Below, in pieces: positions 33,832 to 41,928 of a stretch of DNA of 64,000 nt (positions are counted from its first letter, which is position 1; every line of letters begins with the position of its first letter). The position numbers and the translations under genes were made by a program. Below the pieces are notes generated by a model that searched no databases, was not told the DNA's origin, and was given only the letters and a program-made list of their open reading frames with translations. Origin of the DNA: an uncultured bacterium. Its GTDB lineage: Bacteria; Bacteroidota; Bacteroidia; Bacteroidales; Bacteroidaceae. The DNA lies in assembly GCA_905215345.1 (NCBI GenBank), contig CAJMPR010000007.1, forward strand, positions 124,001 through 188,000, read 5' to 3'.

Positions 33832-33864
33832 AAAATCCTCACTGGTATAACCAATGAGGATTTT
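33832..33864. terminator. rpsP terminator
   Basis: AAAATCCTCA pairs with TGAGGATTTT, with an inner TGG/CCA step and a short loop. On the minus strand the stem is followed by TTTTTATTATTATC. It closes the rpsP transcript about 40 bp after the stop. Confidence 0.85.
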
Positions 33865-33903
33865 ATGTTTTTTGTCCCTTTTTCACAAGGGTGCTGTGCT
33901 TTC

Positions 33904-34458
33904 TTATTCAGCAGCAGCTTCTGCTGCGGGAGCTTCTTCAGCCGGAGCTTCGGTTGCTTCTTCTGCAGGTGCGTCAGCGGCAACTTTAGCAGCTTCTTCA
34001 GCAGCTTTCTTTTCAGCCAATACTTTAGCTTTTGCTTCGTTTACCTTCTTTTCAGCGTCCAGACGTGCTTTTGCTTCTGCTTTCTTCTCTGCATCTTCCT
34101 TAGCTTTCAGAGCAGCCAAACCACTTTGTTTGTTGTTCTTCCAAGCTTCGAATTTAGCTTCAGCTTCTGCTTCGCCAAATGCGCCTTTTGTTACACCGCC
34201 AAGGAGGTGCTTCTTCATGTAAACGCCTTCATTAGAAAGGATGTTGCGAACTGTGTCGGTAGGTTGTGCACCTTTCAAAACCCAATCAAGTGCGCGGTCG
34301 AATTTCAAATCTACTGTGGCAGGATTGGTGTTAGGATTGTAAGTACCAATCTTCTCAATAAATTTACCATCACGTGGTGCTCTTACGTCTGCAATTACGA
34401 TAGAGTAGAAAGCGTAGCTTTTACGTCCATGTCTTTGCAATCTGATTTTTGTTGCCAT
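33904..34458 (-). CDS. rpsP: Ribosomal protein bS16 with C-terminal extension
   Basis: 184 aa, about twice the usual 80-90. Residues 1-80 are canonical bS16: TKIRLQRHGRKSYAFYSIVI, the KIGTYNPNTNP loop and DRALDWVLKGAQPTDTVRN. Residues about 100-184 are a low-complexity tail of Lys, Ala and Glu, charged and probably helical, ending in repeats of EEAPAAE type. Similar tails occur in Bacteroidota S16; their role is unknown. It is monocistronic here, with a -7 element TACCTTTG at 34518-34525 and a terminator after the stop. Confidence 0.95.
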   Translation of the reverse strand: MATKIRLQRHGRKSYAFYSIVIADVRAPRDGKFIEKIGTYNPNTNPATVDLKFDRALDWVLKGAQPTDTVRNILSNEGVYMKKHLLGGVTKGAFGEAEAEAKFEAWKNNKQSGLAALKAKEDAEKKAEAKARLDAEKKVNEAKAKVLAEKKAAEEAAKVAADAPAEEATEAPAEEAPAAEAAAE

Positions 34459-34517
34459 TTAAATAAATGTTTTTAGTTAATGATTTGAATAATGCTACTA
34501 TCTCGTAATAGCGGGTG

Positions 34518-34525
34518 CAAAGGTA
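34518..34525 (-). promoter_or_regulatory. -7 promoter element of rpsP
   Basis: The minus strand reads TACCTTTG, 60 bp before the ATG at 34458. Upstream (34530-34567) is a tandem low-complexity repeat of GATTTTTGATTTATG type. Confidence 0.6.
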
Positions 34526-34630
34526 GGAAAGATTTTTGATTTTTGATTTATGATTTTTGATTTATTTGTTTATGGAGTGCGATAATCTTAAGAACAGGAC
34601 CTTTAACTTATAATTCATAGCTCATAAATC

Positions 34631-35932
34631 TCAAGAATATCTTCTCGGATATCTTATTAATATAGCTAATATAGCGCAGGCTCCCATGCAAAATGGATAG
34701 TATAAATTTCCGATAATACTGAGCGGTGAGATACCTGCCAATCCTGCGGCTATCAACATTTGTGCTCCATATGGAATAATGCCTTGTATCAGACATGAAA
34801 AAGTGTCCAGTATGCTGGCTGTTTTTCGGCGGTCAAGGTGAAAGCGTTTGGCTATGTCCTTGGCGATGGGACCGGTGGTGATGATGGCAATGGTGTTGTT
34901 GGCTGTGCAAAGGTTGGCGACACTGACCAAAGCGGCGATACTGAATTCCGCTCCTCGCTTGCCGGTTACATGCCGTGTGAGTTTGGCTATGATGAAATCA
35001 ATTCCTCCATTGTAACGGATTGTTTCCAGCATACCACCGGCCAGCAAGGTAATGATAATGAGTTCTCCCATACCTGTGATACCTGTACCCATAGCACCAA
35101 ACCAGTCGAAAAATCCTGTTCCTGTGAAAAATCCGATGATGCCAGTAGACAGAATACCGAGCAATAATACCAACATTACATTCATTCCGGCTATTGCTGT
35201 ACCCAAAACAATGAGGTAAGGGATTACTTTTATCCACTCAATCTCTTGTATCTGTGGGGAACCGGATAAAGATAATCCTTGAAAAATATAAATACCCAGT
35301 ACAATCAATGCTGCCGGTACAACAATCATAAAATTTACTTTAAACTTATCCCTCATTACGCAATCCTGCGTTTTGGTGGACGCAATGGTGGTGTCCGAGA
35401 TAAATGAAAGATTATCTCCGAAGAACGAGCCGCCTACTACAACAGCTACCATATAGGGAAGATCGATACCGGTTTTCTCCGCCAACCCTACAGCTACCGG
35501 AGTTAGCGCAACGATTGTTCCAACACTTGTACCGATGGATAATGATATGAAACAGGCGGCAATGAAAATACCTGCCAGCAACAGATTGTCGGGAAGAATA
35601 TGGAGGGTTAGGTTTACTGTAGCATCAATAGCTCCCATTTGTTTGGCACTTTGTGCAAAAGCTCCTGCAAGGACGAAAATCCATATCATTAATAATATGT
35701 TTTTATTACTTGCTCCCACAGAGAATTGATAAATCCTCTGCTCCAGATTTAGTCCCTGGGTAATGGCGATGGCATAACAGGAGGAAATAAGGAAAGCTAC
35801 CGTTATAGGTACTTTATAGAAATCATTTACAAGTAGTGATGTTACCAGGTATAAACAAAGAAATACTACCAACGGACTTAGTGACCACCAGCTACCTTTT
35901 TGTTTTTGGGATGTATCTATATTTGCGGACAT
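34631..35932 (-). CDS. NhaC-family Na+/H+ antiporter
   Basis: 433 aa with about 11-12 predicted membrane helices, the usual size for short NhaC proteins. The SIGTSVGTIVALTPVAVGLA stretch and the charged FFGDNLSFISDTTIAST segment, with Asp residues in mid-membrane, are the family's ion-path marks. Repeats of this kind near 300-360 (CTANNTIAIITTGPIAK) form the second half of the inverted-repeat fold. It would expel Na+ in exchange for protons at the inner membrane; a different ion or amino-acid substrate cannot be excluded. A minus-strand -7 TATATTTG lies at 35983-35990. Its end is adjacent to a TTATAATTCATAGCTCATAA repeat. Confidence 0.85.
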   Translation of the reverse strand: MSANIDTSQKQKGSWWSLSPLVVFLCLYLVTSLLVNDFYKVPITVAFLISSCYAIAITQGLNLEQRIYQFSVGASNKNILLMIWIFVLAGAFAQSAKQMGAIDATVNLTLHILPDNLLLAGIFIAACFISLSIGTSVGTIVALTPVAVGLAEKTGIDLPYMVAVVVGGSFFGDNLSFISDTTIASTKTQDCVMRDKFKVNFMIVVPAALIVLGIYIFQGLSLSGSPQIQEIEWIKVIPYLIVLGTAIAGMNVMLVLLLGILSTGIIGFFTGTGFFDWFGAMGTGITGMGELIIITLLAGGMLETIRYNGGIDFIIAKLTRHVTGKRGAEFSIAALVSVANLCTANNTIAIITTGPIAKDIAKRFHLDRRKTASILDTFSCLIQGIIPYGAQMLIAAGLAGISPLSIIGNLYYPFCMGACAILAILIRYPRRYS

Positions 35933-35982
35933 ATTTTCTGTTACAATATTATATAAGAACGATATTTCGGAAAAATACCCTG

Positions 35983-35990
35983 CAAATATA
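35983..35990 (-). promoter_or_regulatory. -7 promoter element of the NhaC gene
   Basis: The minus strand reads TATATTTG, 50 bp before the ATG at 35932. Confidence 0.6.
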
Positions 35991-36035
35991 ATGTAAAAAT
36001 CCGATTTAGCGAGTTGAGAAAAACTTCGTTTTGTC

Positions 36036-36216
36036 TTAGAAACTGTTTTGAGTTTTATTTGGAGCTTATTTTTTCTTCTTCGCTTATCCGTGCTTTTGTT
36101 TGAAGGAGTATAGCGGGGACTGAAAGCAAAGGTGCCGGATAAGCGAAAAAGAAGAAGGAAGGAGCCCGAATTGTCTCTCTAAAAATAATAAAGGTAAAAT
36201 TCAAAACGGTTTCTTA
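36036..36216. repeat. 181-bp foldback element
   Basis: Outer arms TTAGAAACTGTTTTGAGTTTTA (36036-36057) and its near inverted copy at 36195-36216 match at 19 of 22 positions. Inner arms lie at about 36069-36090 and 36136-36158 and share CGCTTATCCG / CGGATAAGCG plus a TTCTTC/GAAGAA run. A TGCTTT/GAAAGCA pair is nearer the centre. It carries no ORF. It may be a MITE-like element or the template of a structured RNA. Confidence 0.65.
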
Positions 36217-36318
36217 TATGCAGGAGGATTTTACATGTTTTTGCTAATTTGTTCATTAACTTGTCGTATTGAGTGAAAAATGACACCCTTTTAGGCGATA
36301 AATATCCCAGGATGTTTG

Positions 36319-36462
36319 TATCTTTGTAGCCGACAAGAATTTAAGAGCTAACTGGCTTCATGCATTTAAAGGGTAGGAGTGTGGCGCCGTGAGGCGAATT
36401 GCTTTTACTGACAAACTGGTTAGCAAAAAAAAGAGCGGTACAAAGTGATTTGCGCCGCTCTT
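36319..36462 (+). ncRNA. Candidate small RNA with 9-bp closing stem
   Basis: A strong -7 element TATCTTTG at 36319-36326 would start transcription near 36333. From there GCTAACTGG (36347-36355) can pair with CTGGTTAGC (36416-36424) over nine pairs including two G-U. Inside is a CGCC-GTGA-GGCG hairpin (36385-36396). No reading frame explains the stretch. The stem-loop at 36431-36462 could end it. Candidate only; I cannot match it to a known family. Confidence 0.4.
36431..36462 (-). terminator. uxaA terminator
   Basis: AAGAGCGG pairs with CCGCTCTT, and inside it CAAA pairs with TTTG around a GTGA loop. On the minus strand the stem is followed by eight T. It begins 6 bp after the uxaA stop. Confidence 0.85.
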
Positions 36463-36467
36463 GCTTA

Positions 36468-37958
36468 TTATAATGTAACTCCTGTCTTGAAAATGGCTAT
36501 TTCTTTGTATCCTTTCTTTTCGTTATTCACGAACTCTCCACTCGCTACTTGAATAACGTATTCGATGAATCGTTCGCATGTCTTTTCCATGGGTTCGTTT
36601 TCAAGAATCACGCCTGCATTAAAGTCAATCCATCCCGGTTTGTTCTGGGCAAGGGCGGAATTGGTAGAAATCTTCATGGTAGGTACATAAGTTCCGAATG
36701 GTGTTCCGCGTCCTGTTGTAAAGAGTACCATGTGGCATCCGCAGGATGCGAGAGCAGTGGCCGCTACCAAGTCATTACCTGGTGCGGAAAGAAGGTTCAG
36801 TCCTTTTACTTTCAATCGTTCTCCATATTCAAGTACACCTTCTACATAGCTTTTACCACATTTCTGGGTACATCCCAGAGCTTTATCTTCCAAGGTCGAG
36901 ATTCCTCCCGCTTTATTACCCGGAGATGGATTTTCACCAACTGGCTCACCATGAGAGAGGAAGTATTCTTTGAAGTCGTTGATTAACTTCACTGTTTCTT
37001 CAAACAGCTCTTTATTACGGCAGCGGTTCATCAGTATTGTTTCGGCACCAAACATTTCTGGAACTTCTGTCAATACGCTTGTGCCACCTTGGGCGATAAG
37101 GAAATCAGAGAACATACCTAACAAGGGATTCGCTGTTATGCCCGAAAAACCATCGGAACCACCACATTTTAAACCTACACGTAGTTCACTCAGAGGGATA
37201 TCTACGCGTTTATCTTTACTTGCTTTTTCGTAAAGTTCGCGCAATATCTCCATTCCTTCTTCGTATTCATCACCTACTTTTTGAGTTACCATAAATTTGA
37301 CACGATCCGTATCAAAATCGCCGAGAAATTCACGGAATATATCCGGTTGGTTATTCTCACATCCTAAACCTACAACAAGTACCGCACCGGCATTAGGGTG
37401 CAACACCATATCTCGTAAGATTTTCTTTGTATTTTCATGGTCATCACCCAATTGTGAACAACCATAATTATGAGGATATGCCATGATCGCATCTATTCCT
37501 TTACCACCGGTTTCACGGCGCAGACCTTCTGCCAGCTGATTTATAATACCGTTTACACAACCTACTGTAGGGATAATCCAGATTTCGTTACGTATACCTA
37601 CATCACCGTTTTTACGGCGATAACCTTTGAAAGTTAAATTCTTCTGAGGAATATTCAAAGCTACTTCGGCTGGGTTGTATGTGTAGTCCAGTAAACCGGC
37701 AAGGTTCGTTTTGATATTATTCTCGTTCATCCAGTCGCCTTGCTTTCCGGCAGTAAGTGCATGGCCGATAGGATAACCGTATTTAATTATATTTTCCCCC
37801 TCCGTAAAATCTTTTAGAGCGAATTTATGTCCTGCGGGCACCTCTTCGTTTAAAACAATTTCTTTTCCGTCTACCGTGAGTTTTTCACCTGCCGGTAGGG
37901 TGACAATTGCTACTGCAACATTGTCGGCAGGGTTGATTTTCAGAAACTTTGTTTTCAT
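36468..37958 (-). CDS. uxaA: Altronate dehydratase
   Basis: 496 aa from the ATG at 37958 (KTKFLKINPADNVAVAIVTL); an upstream in-frame ATG at 38021 adds 21 residues not typical of the family. An N-terminal SAF-like domain (about 1-95) precedes the large catalytic domain, with YRRKNGDVGIRNEIWIIPTVGCVN, PHNYGCSQLGDDHENT, LGCENNQPD and KCGGSDGFSGITANP. The last of these and several conserved Cys residues probably bind the iron. It converts D-altronate to 2-keto-3-deoxygluconate in galacturonate breakdown. The kinase and aldolase for the next two steps are encoded divergently at 39389 and 40537. Confidence 0.92.
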   Translation of the reverse strand: MKTKFLKINPADNVAVAIVTLPAGEKLTVDGKEIVLNEEVPAGHKFALKDFTEGENIIKYGYPIGHALTAGKQGDWMNENNIKTNLAGLLDYTYNPAEVALNIPQKNLTFKGYRRKNGDVGIRNEIWIIPTVGCVNGIINQLAEGLRRETGGKGIDAIMAYPHNYGCSQLGDDHENTKKILRDMVLHPNAGAVLVVGLGCENNQPDIFREFLGDFDTDRVKFMVTQKVGDEYEEGMEILRELYEKASKDKRVDIPLSELRVGLKCGGSDGFSGITANPLLGMFSDFLIAQGGTSVLTEVPEMFGAETILMNRCRNKELFEETVKLINDFKEYFLSHGEPVGENPSPGNKAGGISTLEDKALGCTQKCGKSYVEGVLEYGERLKVKGLNLLSAPGNDLVAATALASCGCHMVLFTTGRGTPFGTYVPTMKISTNSALAQNKPGWIDFNAGVILENEPMEKTCERFIEYVIQVASGEFVNNEKKGYKEIAIFKTGVTL

Positions 37959-38079
37959 ATACATATAATTTAATAAGTTTGATATCTGGGAGTTTATCGC
38001 GCGGAACACGATAGTAGTCAAGTAGTAACTACTTACCTACTTACTTCTTACTACTGTGGGACAAAGTCCTGCTAAATTA

Positions 38080-39156
38080 TCATTTATTATAATAGAATTC
38101 AATATTTTCTTTAGTTAACAGATCGATGGGCATGAAGTTTACCCTTGCTATTTCTTTTTTAAGAATCAGATGATCACACAAAGCTTTGATTCCGTCAAAT
38201 CCTTGTAAAGTAGGCTGTTGCGCAATAAGGAAAAAGATACTTCCTTGTTTAAGACAATCGACATTTCGTTTCAGCAAATCATATCCCATGAGGTTGAAAT
38301 CCGTTTTTTGATGCTTTTGTAAATATTCTCCGATGATATATGCTTTGGAATTAAATGTGATACCATTTTTTACGGTAGGATGTAACCGGAAAAAATCATC
38401 TAACATCAGTATGTCTTCACTGTCACGTTTGGCGTGTAAATCCAATTCCAGAATATGGCAAGCGGGATGATACTTTTGCATATACTCACGAAAACCTATT
38501 TCTCGACGCTCTTGTTGGTTTGAACCCACAATGCCTTCATTTATTTTGCGGAAGATAACAATTTCGTCAACGTTCTCTCCGGCAAGTAACATTAGCATGC
38601 GGGCAGCGAAATAGCCGCTCTGGCGTGAGTTTTGTCCGAAGAAAGAGAGAGCGGGTGCTTCTTTTATATTGGAGTCTATATATATATAAGGTATATTCCC
38701 TTTTTCCAGCTCGTTTGTGAAAGGTGCTGTATATTGTGGAATGGTAGGAGCAAGCATTACACCATCAGGTTCCTGCTCTATGATATTTCTGGCGGCTTCG
38801 GCAAACGAACGGTAGTCATACGGATCGTAATAGGAAAGTTCCACTGTGATATTGAAATCCGAATAAGTAGTCAGTGCTTCTTGTATGCCACTTTCCACGT
38901 CTGTCCAATATTCACCTTTTTCATGTTGAGGTAACAGACAGGCAAATGCATACTTCTTGTTGGAAGCTAACGCACTGGCATACATATTGGGCTGATAATT
39001 CAGTTTTTCAAGTATTTCTTCTACCCGCTTTCGGCTGGTTTCCGACACTCCGCTGCGTCCGTGTATTACGCGGTCTACAGTTCCCACCGATACATCAGCC
39101 ATTTTGGCGATGTCCTTTATTCTGATTCTTTCCGGTGTATTCATGGGCTTATTCAT
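38080..39156 (-). CDS. LacI-family transcriptional regulator of uronate genes
   Basis: 358 aa from the ATG at 39156; ATG 39144 is an alternative. The helix-turn-helix and hinge are clear: RIKDIAKMADVSVGTVDRVIHGRSGVSE, then RVEEILEKLNYQPNMYASAL. In the LacI family the third-helix VSVGTVDRVI recognises the operator. The periplasmic-binding-protein-like sensor domain follows from about 65. It lies between uxaA and kdgK, and the divergent region upstream contains two candidate operators, so control of both operons by a KDG-pathway sugar is likely. The gap between its start and kdgK is 232 bp. Confidence 0.88.
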   Translation of the reverse strand: MNKPMNTPERIRIKDIAKMADVSVGTVDRVIHGRSGVSETSRKRVEEILEKLNYQPNMYASALASNKKYAFACLLPQHEKGEYWTDVESGIQEALTTYSDFNITVELSYYDPYDYRSFAEAARNIIEQEPDGVMLAPTIPQYTAPFTNELEKGNIPYIYIDSNIKEAPALSFFGQNSRQSGYFAARMLMLLAGENVDEIVIFRKINEGIVGSNQQERREIGFREYMQKYHPACHILELDLHAKRDSEDILMLDDFFRLHPTVKNGITFNSKAYIIGEYLQKHQKTDFNLMGYDLLKRNVDCLKQGSIFFLIAQQPTLQGFDGIKALCDHLILKKEIARVNFMPIDLLTKENIEFYYNK

Positions 39157-39162
39157 AGTTAC

Positions 39163-39261
39163 TTGTGCTCGCACACAATAATAATCTAAATATTTTCGAC
39201 ACAAATATATAACAATTTTTGTAATTACGAAAATTGTTGTATCTTTGTGCCCGCACACGAA
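39163..39261. promoter_or_regulatory. Divergent uronate promoters and operators
   Basis: TTGTGCTCGCACAC (39163-39176) and TTGTGCCCGCACAC (39245-39258) are near-identical partial palindromes 82 bp apart. Between them is a 26-bp inverted repeat, ACAATTTT/AAAATTGT with GTAATTAC at the centre (39212-39237). On the plus strand TTTG (39218-39221) and TATCTTTG (39240-39247) form a promoter for kdgK, whose start is overlapped by the second operator. On the minus strand TATATTTG (39202-39209) serves the regulator gene. This suits repression with looping. Confidence 0.65.
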
Positions 39262-39388
39262 AGCTATGAAGAACAAACTGAAATACAGTTTACTTTCCAT
39301 AGAATCAGGTGATTATCTTGAATAAAAGGATGAAGATGATAATTTGAAAGAAACAATTTAATCATATATTTAATAAAAACATAGAATT

Positions 39389-40414
39389 ATGGGAAAGAAA
39401 GTCGTTACATTAGGTGAAATCATGTTGAGATTGTCCACTCCGGGAAACACCCGTTTCGTACAGTCCGATTCTTTTGATGTAGTATATGGTGGTGGTGAAG
39501 CTAATGTCGCTGTCAGCTGCGCTAACTACGGTCATGATGCTTACTTTGTAACTAAATTGCCGAAACACGAAATTGGTCAATCTGCAGTAAATGCATTACG
39601 TAAGTATGGTGTGAAGACAGATTTCATCGCACGTGGTGGCGACCGCGTAGGTATTTACTATTTGGAAACCGGCGCATCTATGCGTCCCAGCAAGGTGATT
39701 TATGACCGCGCTCATTCTTCAATCTCTGAGGCTGAAGCTACTGATTTTGACTTTGATGCAATCATGGAAGGTGCTGATTGGTTCCATTGGTCAGGTATCA
39801 CTCCTGCTATCTCTGATAAAGCTGCAGAGTTGACTCGTTTGGCTTGTGAGGCTGCAAAACGTCATGGTGTAACAGTATCCGTAGACCTTAATTTCCGTAA
39901 GAAACTTTGGACAAAAGAAAAAGCTCAGTCTATCATGAAGCCATTAATGCAATATGTAGATGTCTGCATTGGCAACGAAGAAGATGCAGAACTCTGTCTT
40001 GGCTTCAAACCCGACGCTGATGTAGAAGGTGGTAAAACAGATGCTGAAGGTTACAAAGGTATCTTTAAAGCTATGGCTAAAGAATTTGGCTTCAAATATG
40101 TAATTTCTACTTTGCGTGAATCATTCTCTGCAACTCATAATGGCTGGAAAGCTATGATTTATAATGGTGAAGAGTTCTACCAATCAAAACGTTACGATAT
40201 CAATCCGATTATTGACCGTGTAGGTGGTGGTGATTCATTCTCGGGGGGGATTATTCATGGTCTGTTGACGAAGCCCAATCAGGGTGCTGCCCTTGAATTT
40301 GCTGTTGCTGCTTCTGCCTTGAAGCATACTATCAACGGTGACTTTAATCTTGTCTCTACTGAAGAAGTTGAAGCATTGGCAGGTGGCGATGCATCGGGAC
40401 GCGTTCAGCGATAA
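39389..40414 (+). CDS. kdgK: 2-keto-3-deoxygluconate kinase (PfkB family)
   Basis: 341 aa. The PfkB/ribokinase fold is clear: VTLGEIMLRLSTPGNTRF at the N-terminus, VYGGGEANVAVSCANYGHDA for substrate binding, and DRVGGGDSFSGGIIHGLL near 275-292 with the catalytic Asp. It phosphorylates KDG to KDPG in the cytoplasm. The aldolase follows, 123 bp later. That gap holds a GGGGAAGGGG stretch and an ATTCTC/GAGAAT hairpin, which might reduce read-through. Confidence 0.9.
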   Translation: MGKKVVTLGEIMLRLSTPGNTRFVQSDSFDVVYGGGEANVAVSCANYGHDAYFVTKLPKHEIGQSAVNALRKYGVKTDFIARGGDRVGIYYLETGASMRPSKVIYDRAHSSISEAEATDFDFDAIMEGADWFHWSGITPAISDKAAELTRLACEAAKRHGVTVSVDLNFRKKLWTKEKAQSIMKPLMQYVDVCIGNEEDAELCLGFKPDADVEGGKTDAEGYKGIFKAMAKEFGFKYVISTLRESFSATHNGWKAMIYNGEEFYQSKRYDINPIIDRVGGGDSFSGGIIHGLLTKPNQGAALEFAVAASALKHTINGDFNLVSTEEVEALAGGDASGRVQR

Positions 40415-40536
40415 GTAGCATTATTCCTCAGTGCCTCTAAAGGGGAAGGGGAATTGCTTTGATATAATGATTTCTTTTTAGTAATAATAAAAAAACGATT
40501 CTCTTCTCCTTAGAGAATAGATGTGAATAATTGAAT

Positions 40537-41208
40537 ATGGCAAAGTTTGATAAAATAGCTGTATTGAACAAAATAGGTTCAACCGGTATGGTTCCTGTAT
40601 TCTACCACAAAGATGCAGAAGTAGCAAAAAAAGTAGTAAAGGCATGTTACGACGGTGGTGTTCGTGCATTTGAATTCACAAATCGCGGTGATTTTGCACA
40701 CGAAGTATTTGCTGAAGTGGTTAAATTTGCTGCTAAAGAATGTCCTGAAATGGCTATGGGTGTCGGTTCTATTGTAGATCCTGCAACTGCCGCTTTGTAT
40801 CTGCAACTGGGTGCATGTTTCATTGTAGGCCCATTATTCAATCCGGAAATCGCTAAGATTTGTAACCGTCGTTTGGTTGCATACACTCCGGGATGCGGAA
40901 GCGTTTCTGAAGTAGGTTTTGCACAGGAGGTAGGTTGTGATCTTTGCAAGATTTTCCCTGGAGATGTTTTGGGTGCTAAACTTGTAAAAGGTTTGTTGGC
41001 TCCTATGCCTTGGTCTAAGTTGATGGTAACCGGTGGCGTAGAACCGACTCAGGAAAATCTTACTTCTTGGATTAAAGCCGGTGTATTCTGTGTGGGTATG
41101 GGTTCTAAACTTTTCCCGAACGATAAGGTAGCAGCTGAGGATTGGGCTTATGTTACAGCTAAATGTAAAGAAGCTCTGACGTATATTGCAGAAGCGAGAG
41201 GAATTTAA
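40537..41208 (+). CDS. kdgA: KDPG/KHG aldolase
   Basis: 223 aa from the ATG at 40537; the in-frame ATG two codons before is less likely. The Eda family shows FEFTNRGDF with the catalytic Glu region, GVGSIVDPATAALYLQLGA, FIVGPLFNPEIAKICNRR and the Schiff-base Lys in CDLCKIFPGDVLGAKLVKG. The end MVTGGVEPTQENLTSWIKAGVFCVGMGS is the phosphate-binding loop. It cleaves KDPG to pyruvate and glyceraldehyde-3-phosphate, ending the uronate route. A hairpin terminator follows about 135 bp later. Confidence 0.92.
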   Translation: MAKFDKIAVLNKIGSTGMVPVFYHKDAEVAKKVVKACYDGGVRAFEFTNRGDFAHEVFAEVVKFAAKECPEMAMGVGSIVDPATAALYLQLGACFIVGPLFNPEIAKICNRRLVAYTPGCGSVSEVGFAQEVGCDLCKIFPGDVLGAKLVKGLLAPMPWSKLMVTGGVEPTQENLTSWIKAGVFCVGMGSKLFPNDKVAAEDWAYVTAKCKEALTYIAEARGI

Positions 41209-41344
41209 GTCTATTATGAGTTATATATTTTGAGTTTTGAATTGCTATACAACGTGATAGTGCAGTCATAATTTAGAATTCTTAATAAATAACTCATAAT
41301 TCAATATTATATTTCATTTTGTTTAAAGGTGTTTAAAGGGGACA

Positions 41345-41390
41345 ACCATCGAAGCGCTACGGTACTTCGGTGGTTTGTTTTTTTTGTTTT
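41345..41390 (+). terminator. Terminator after kdgA
   Basis: ACCATCGAAG pairs with CTTCGGTGGT (one G-T) around a 10-nt loop and is followed by TTGTTTTTTTTG. It closes the uronate operon. Confidence 0.8.
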
Positions 41391-41475
41391 GAGTTGATAA
41401 ATTTGTTTATAAGTGTAAATATACCACTTAATATCTAAAACAATGTTATAAAATACCCTCATTTTACCCGGACTG

Positions 41476-41506
41476 TTTGCGAACACGGAAAAAACGATTA
41501 CCTTTG
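41476..41506 (+). promoter_or_regulatory. Strong promoter of a noncoding leader or sRNA
   Basis: TTTG (41476-41479), 19 nt, TACCTTTG (41499-41506) is the best-matched Bacteroidota promoter of the window. No gene starts within 400 bp. Confidence 0.75.
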
Positions 41507-41512
41507 CAGAGC

Positions 41513-41815
41513 AGTTGGGAAATTGCATTATAACATTAAATGAATAAAAAGATTTTTCAGTATAAAGGTTATTAGTTTAACAGGTAAAAAGATTGAATTA
41601 TTTTCATAAGCTAAAATAAGATTAAAGAATAGGTAATTAGGTAAAGGTAAGAAATTGAACATTTGATGTTTTCTAATAGGTAATTGAAGTTTGTTTTTTA
41701 GAGGTAAAAAGAAAGATTGATTTTTGGGTAACAATTAGATGTAAGTAAAAAAAGAAAAGCCTTTTGGCTTTTCTTACACAGAGGCGAGGGGTTCGGGAGA
41801 GCTTGCTCGTTTTTT
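41513..41815 (+). ncRNA. Candidate small RNA with AGGTAA repeats
   Basis: From the predicted start near 41513 there is no ORF. The hexamer AGGTAA occurs six times between 41582 and 41707 (41582, 41631, 41639, 41645, 41678, 41702), several followed by AAAGATTGA or AATTAG/AATTGA. A hairpin AAGAAAAGCC-TTTT-GGCTTTTCTT at 41752-41775 and then GAGCTTGCTC followed by eight T at 41800-41819 look like one or two terminators. The exopolysaccharide operon has its own -7 further down, so this is likely a separate transcript. Confidence 0.55.
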
Positions 41816-41870
41816 TTGTTCTATAACTTCCGTTTTTTGTATATTCTGTCTAAACTTTGTTTCTTTTTTG

Positions 41871-41878
41871 TATCTTTG
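41871..41878 (+). promoter_or_regulatory. -7 promoter element of the polysaccharide operon
   Basis: TATCTTTG lies 51 bp before the TTG start of the first gene. The nearest TTTG (41856) is too close to be a normal -33. Confidence 0.6.
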
Positions 41879-41928
41879 TTGGCGTTCTCAACTATGAGAG
41901 ATACATAAATAGGTAAAGTGCTGTAATT

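Noticed and set aside
33854..34476. Long plus-strand reading frames opposite rpsP
   Set aside because: They are Ser/Ala- or Phe/Cys-rich translations of the antisense of a low-complexity coding tail. The minus-strand S16 explains the sequence.
34530..34567. GATTTTTGATTTATG tandem repeats upstream of rpsP
   Set aside because: Simple low-complexity AT DNA of a type common between Bacteroides genes; no period or structure like the 22-bp arrays.
39157..39300. 48-residue N-terminal extension of the LacI-type regulator
   Set aside because: It would cross the promoter and operators and precede a normal LacI helix-turn-helix.
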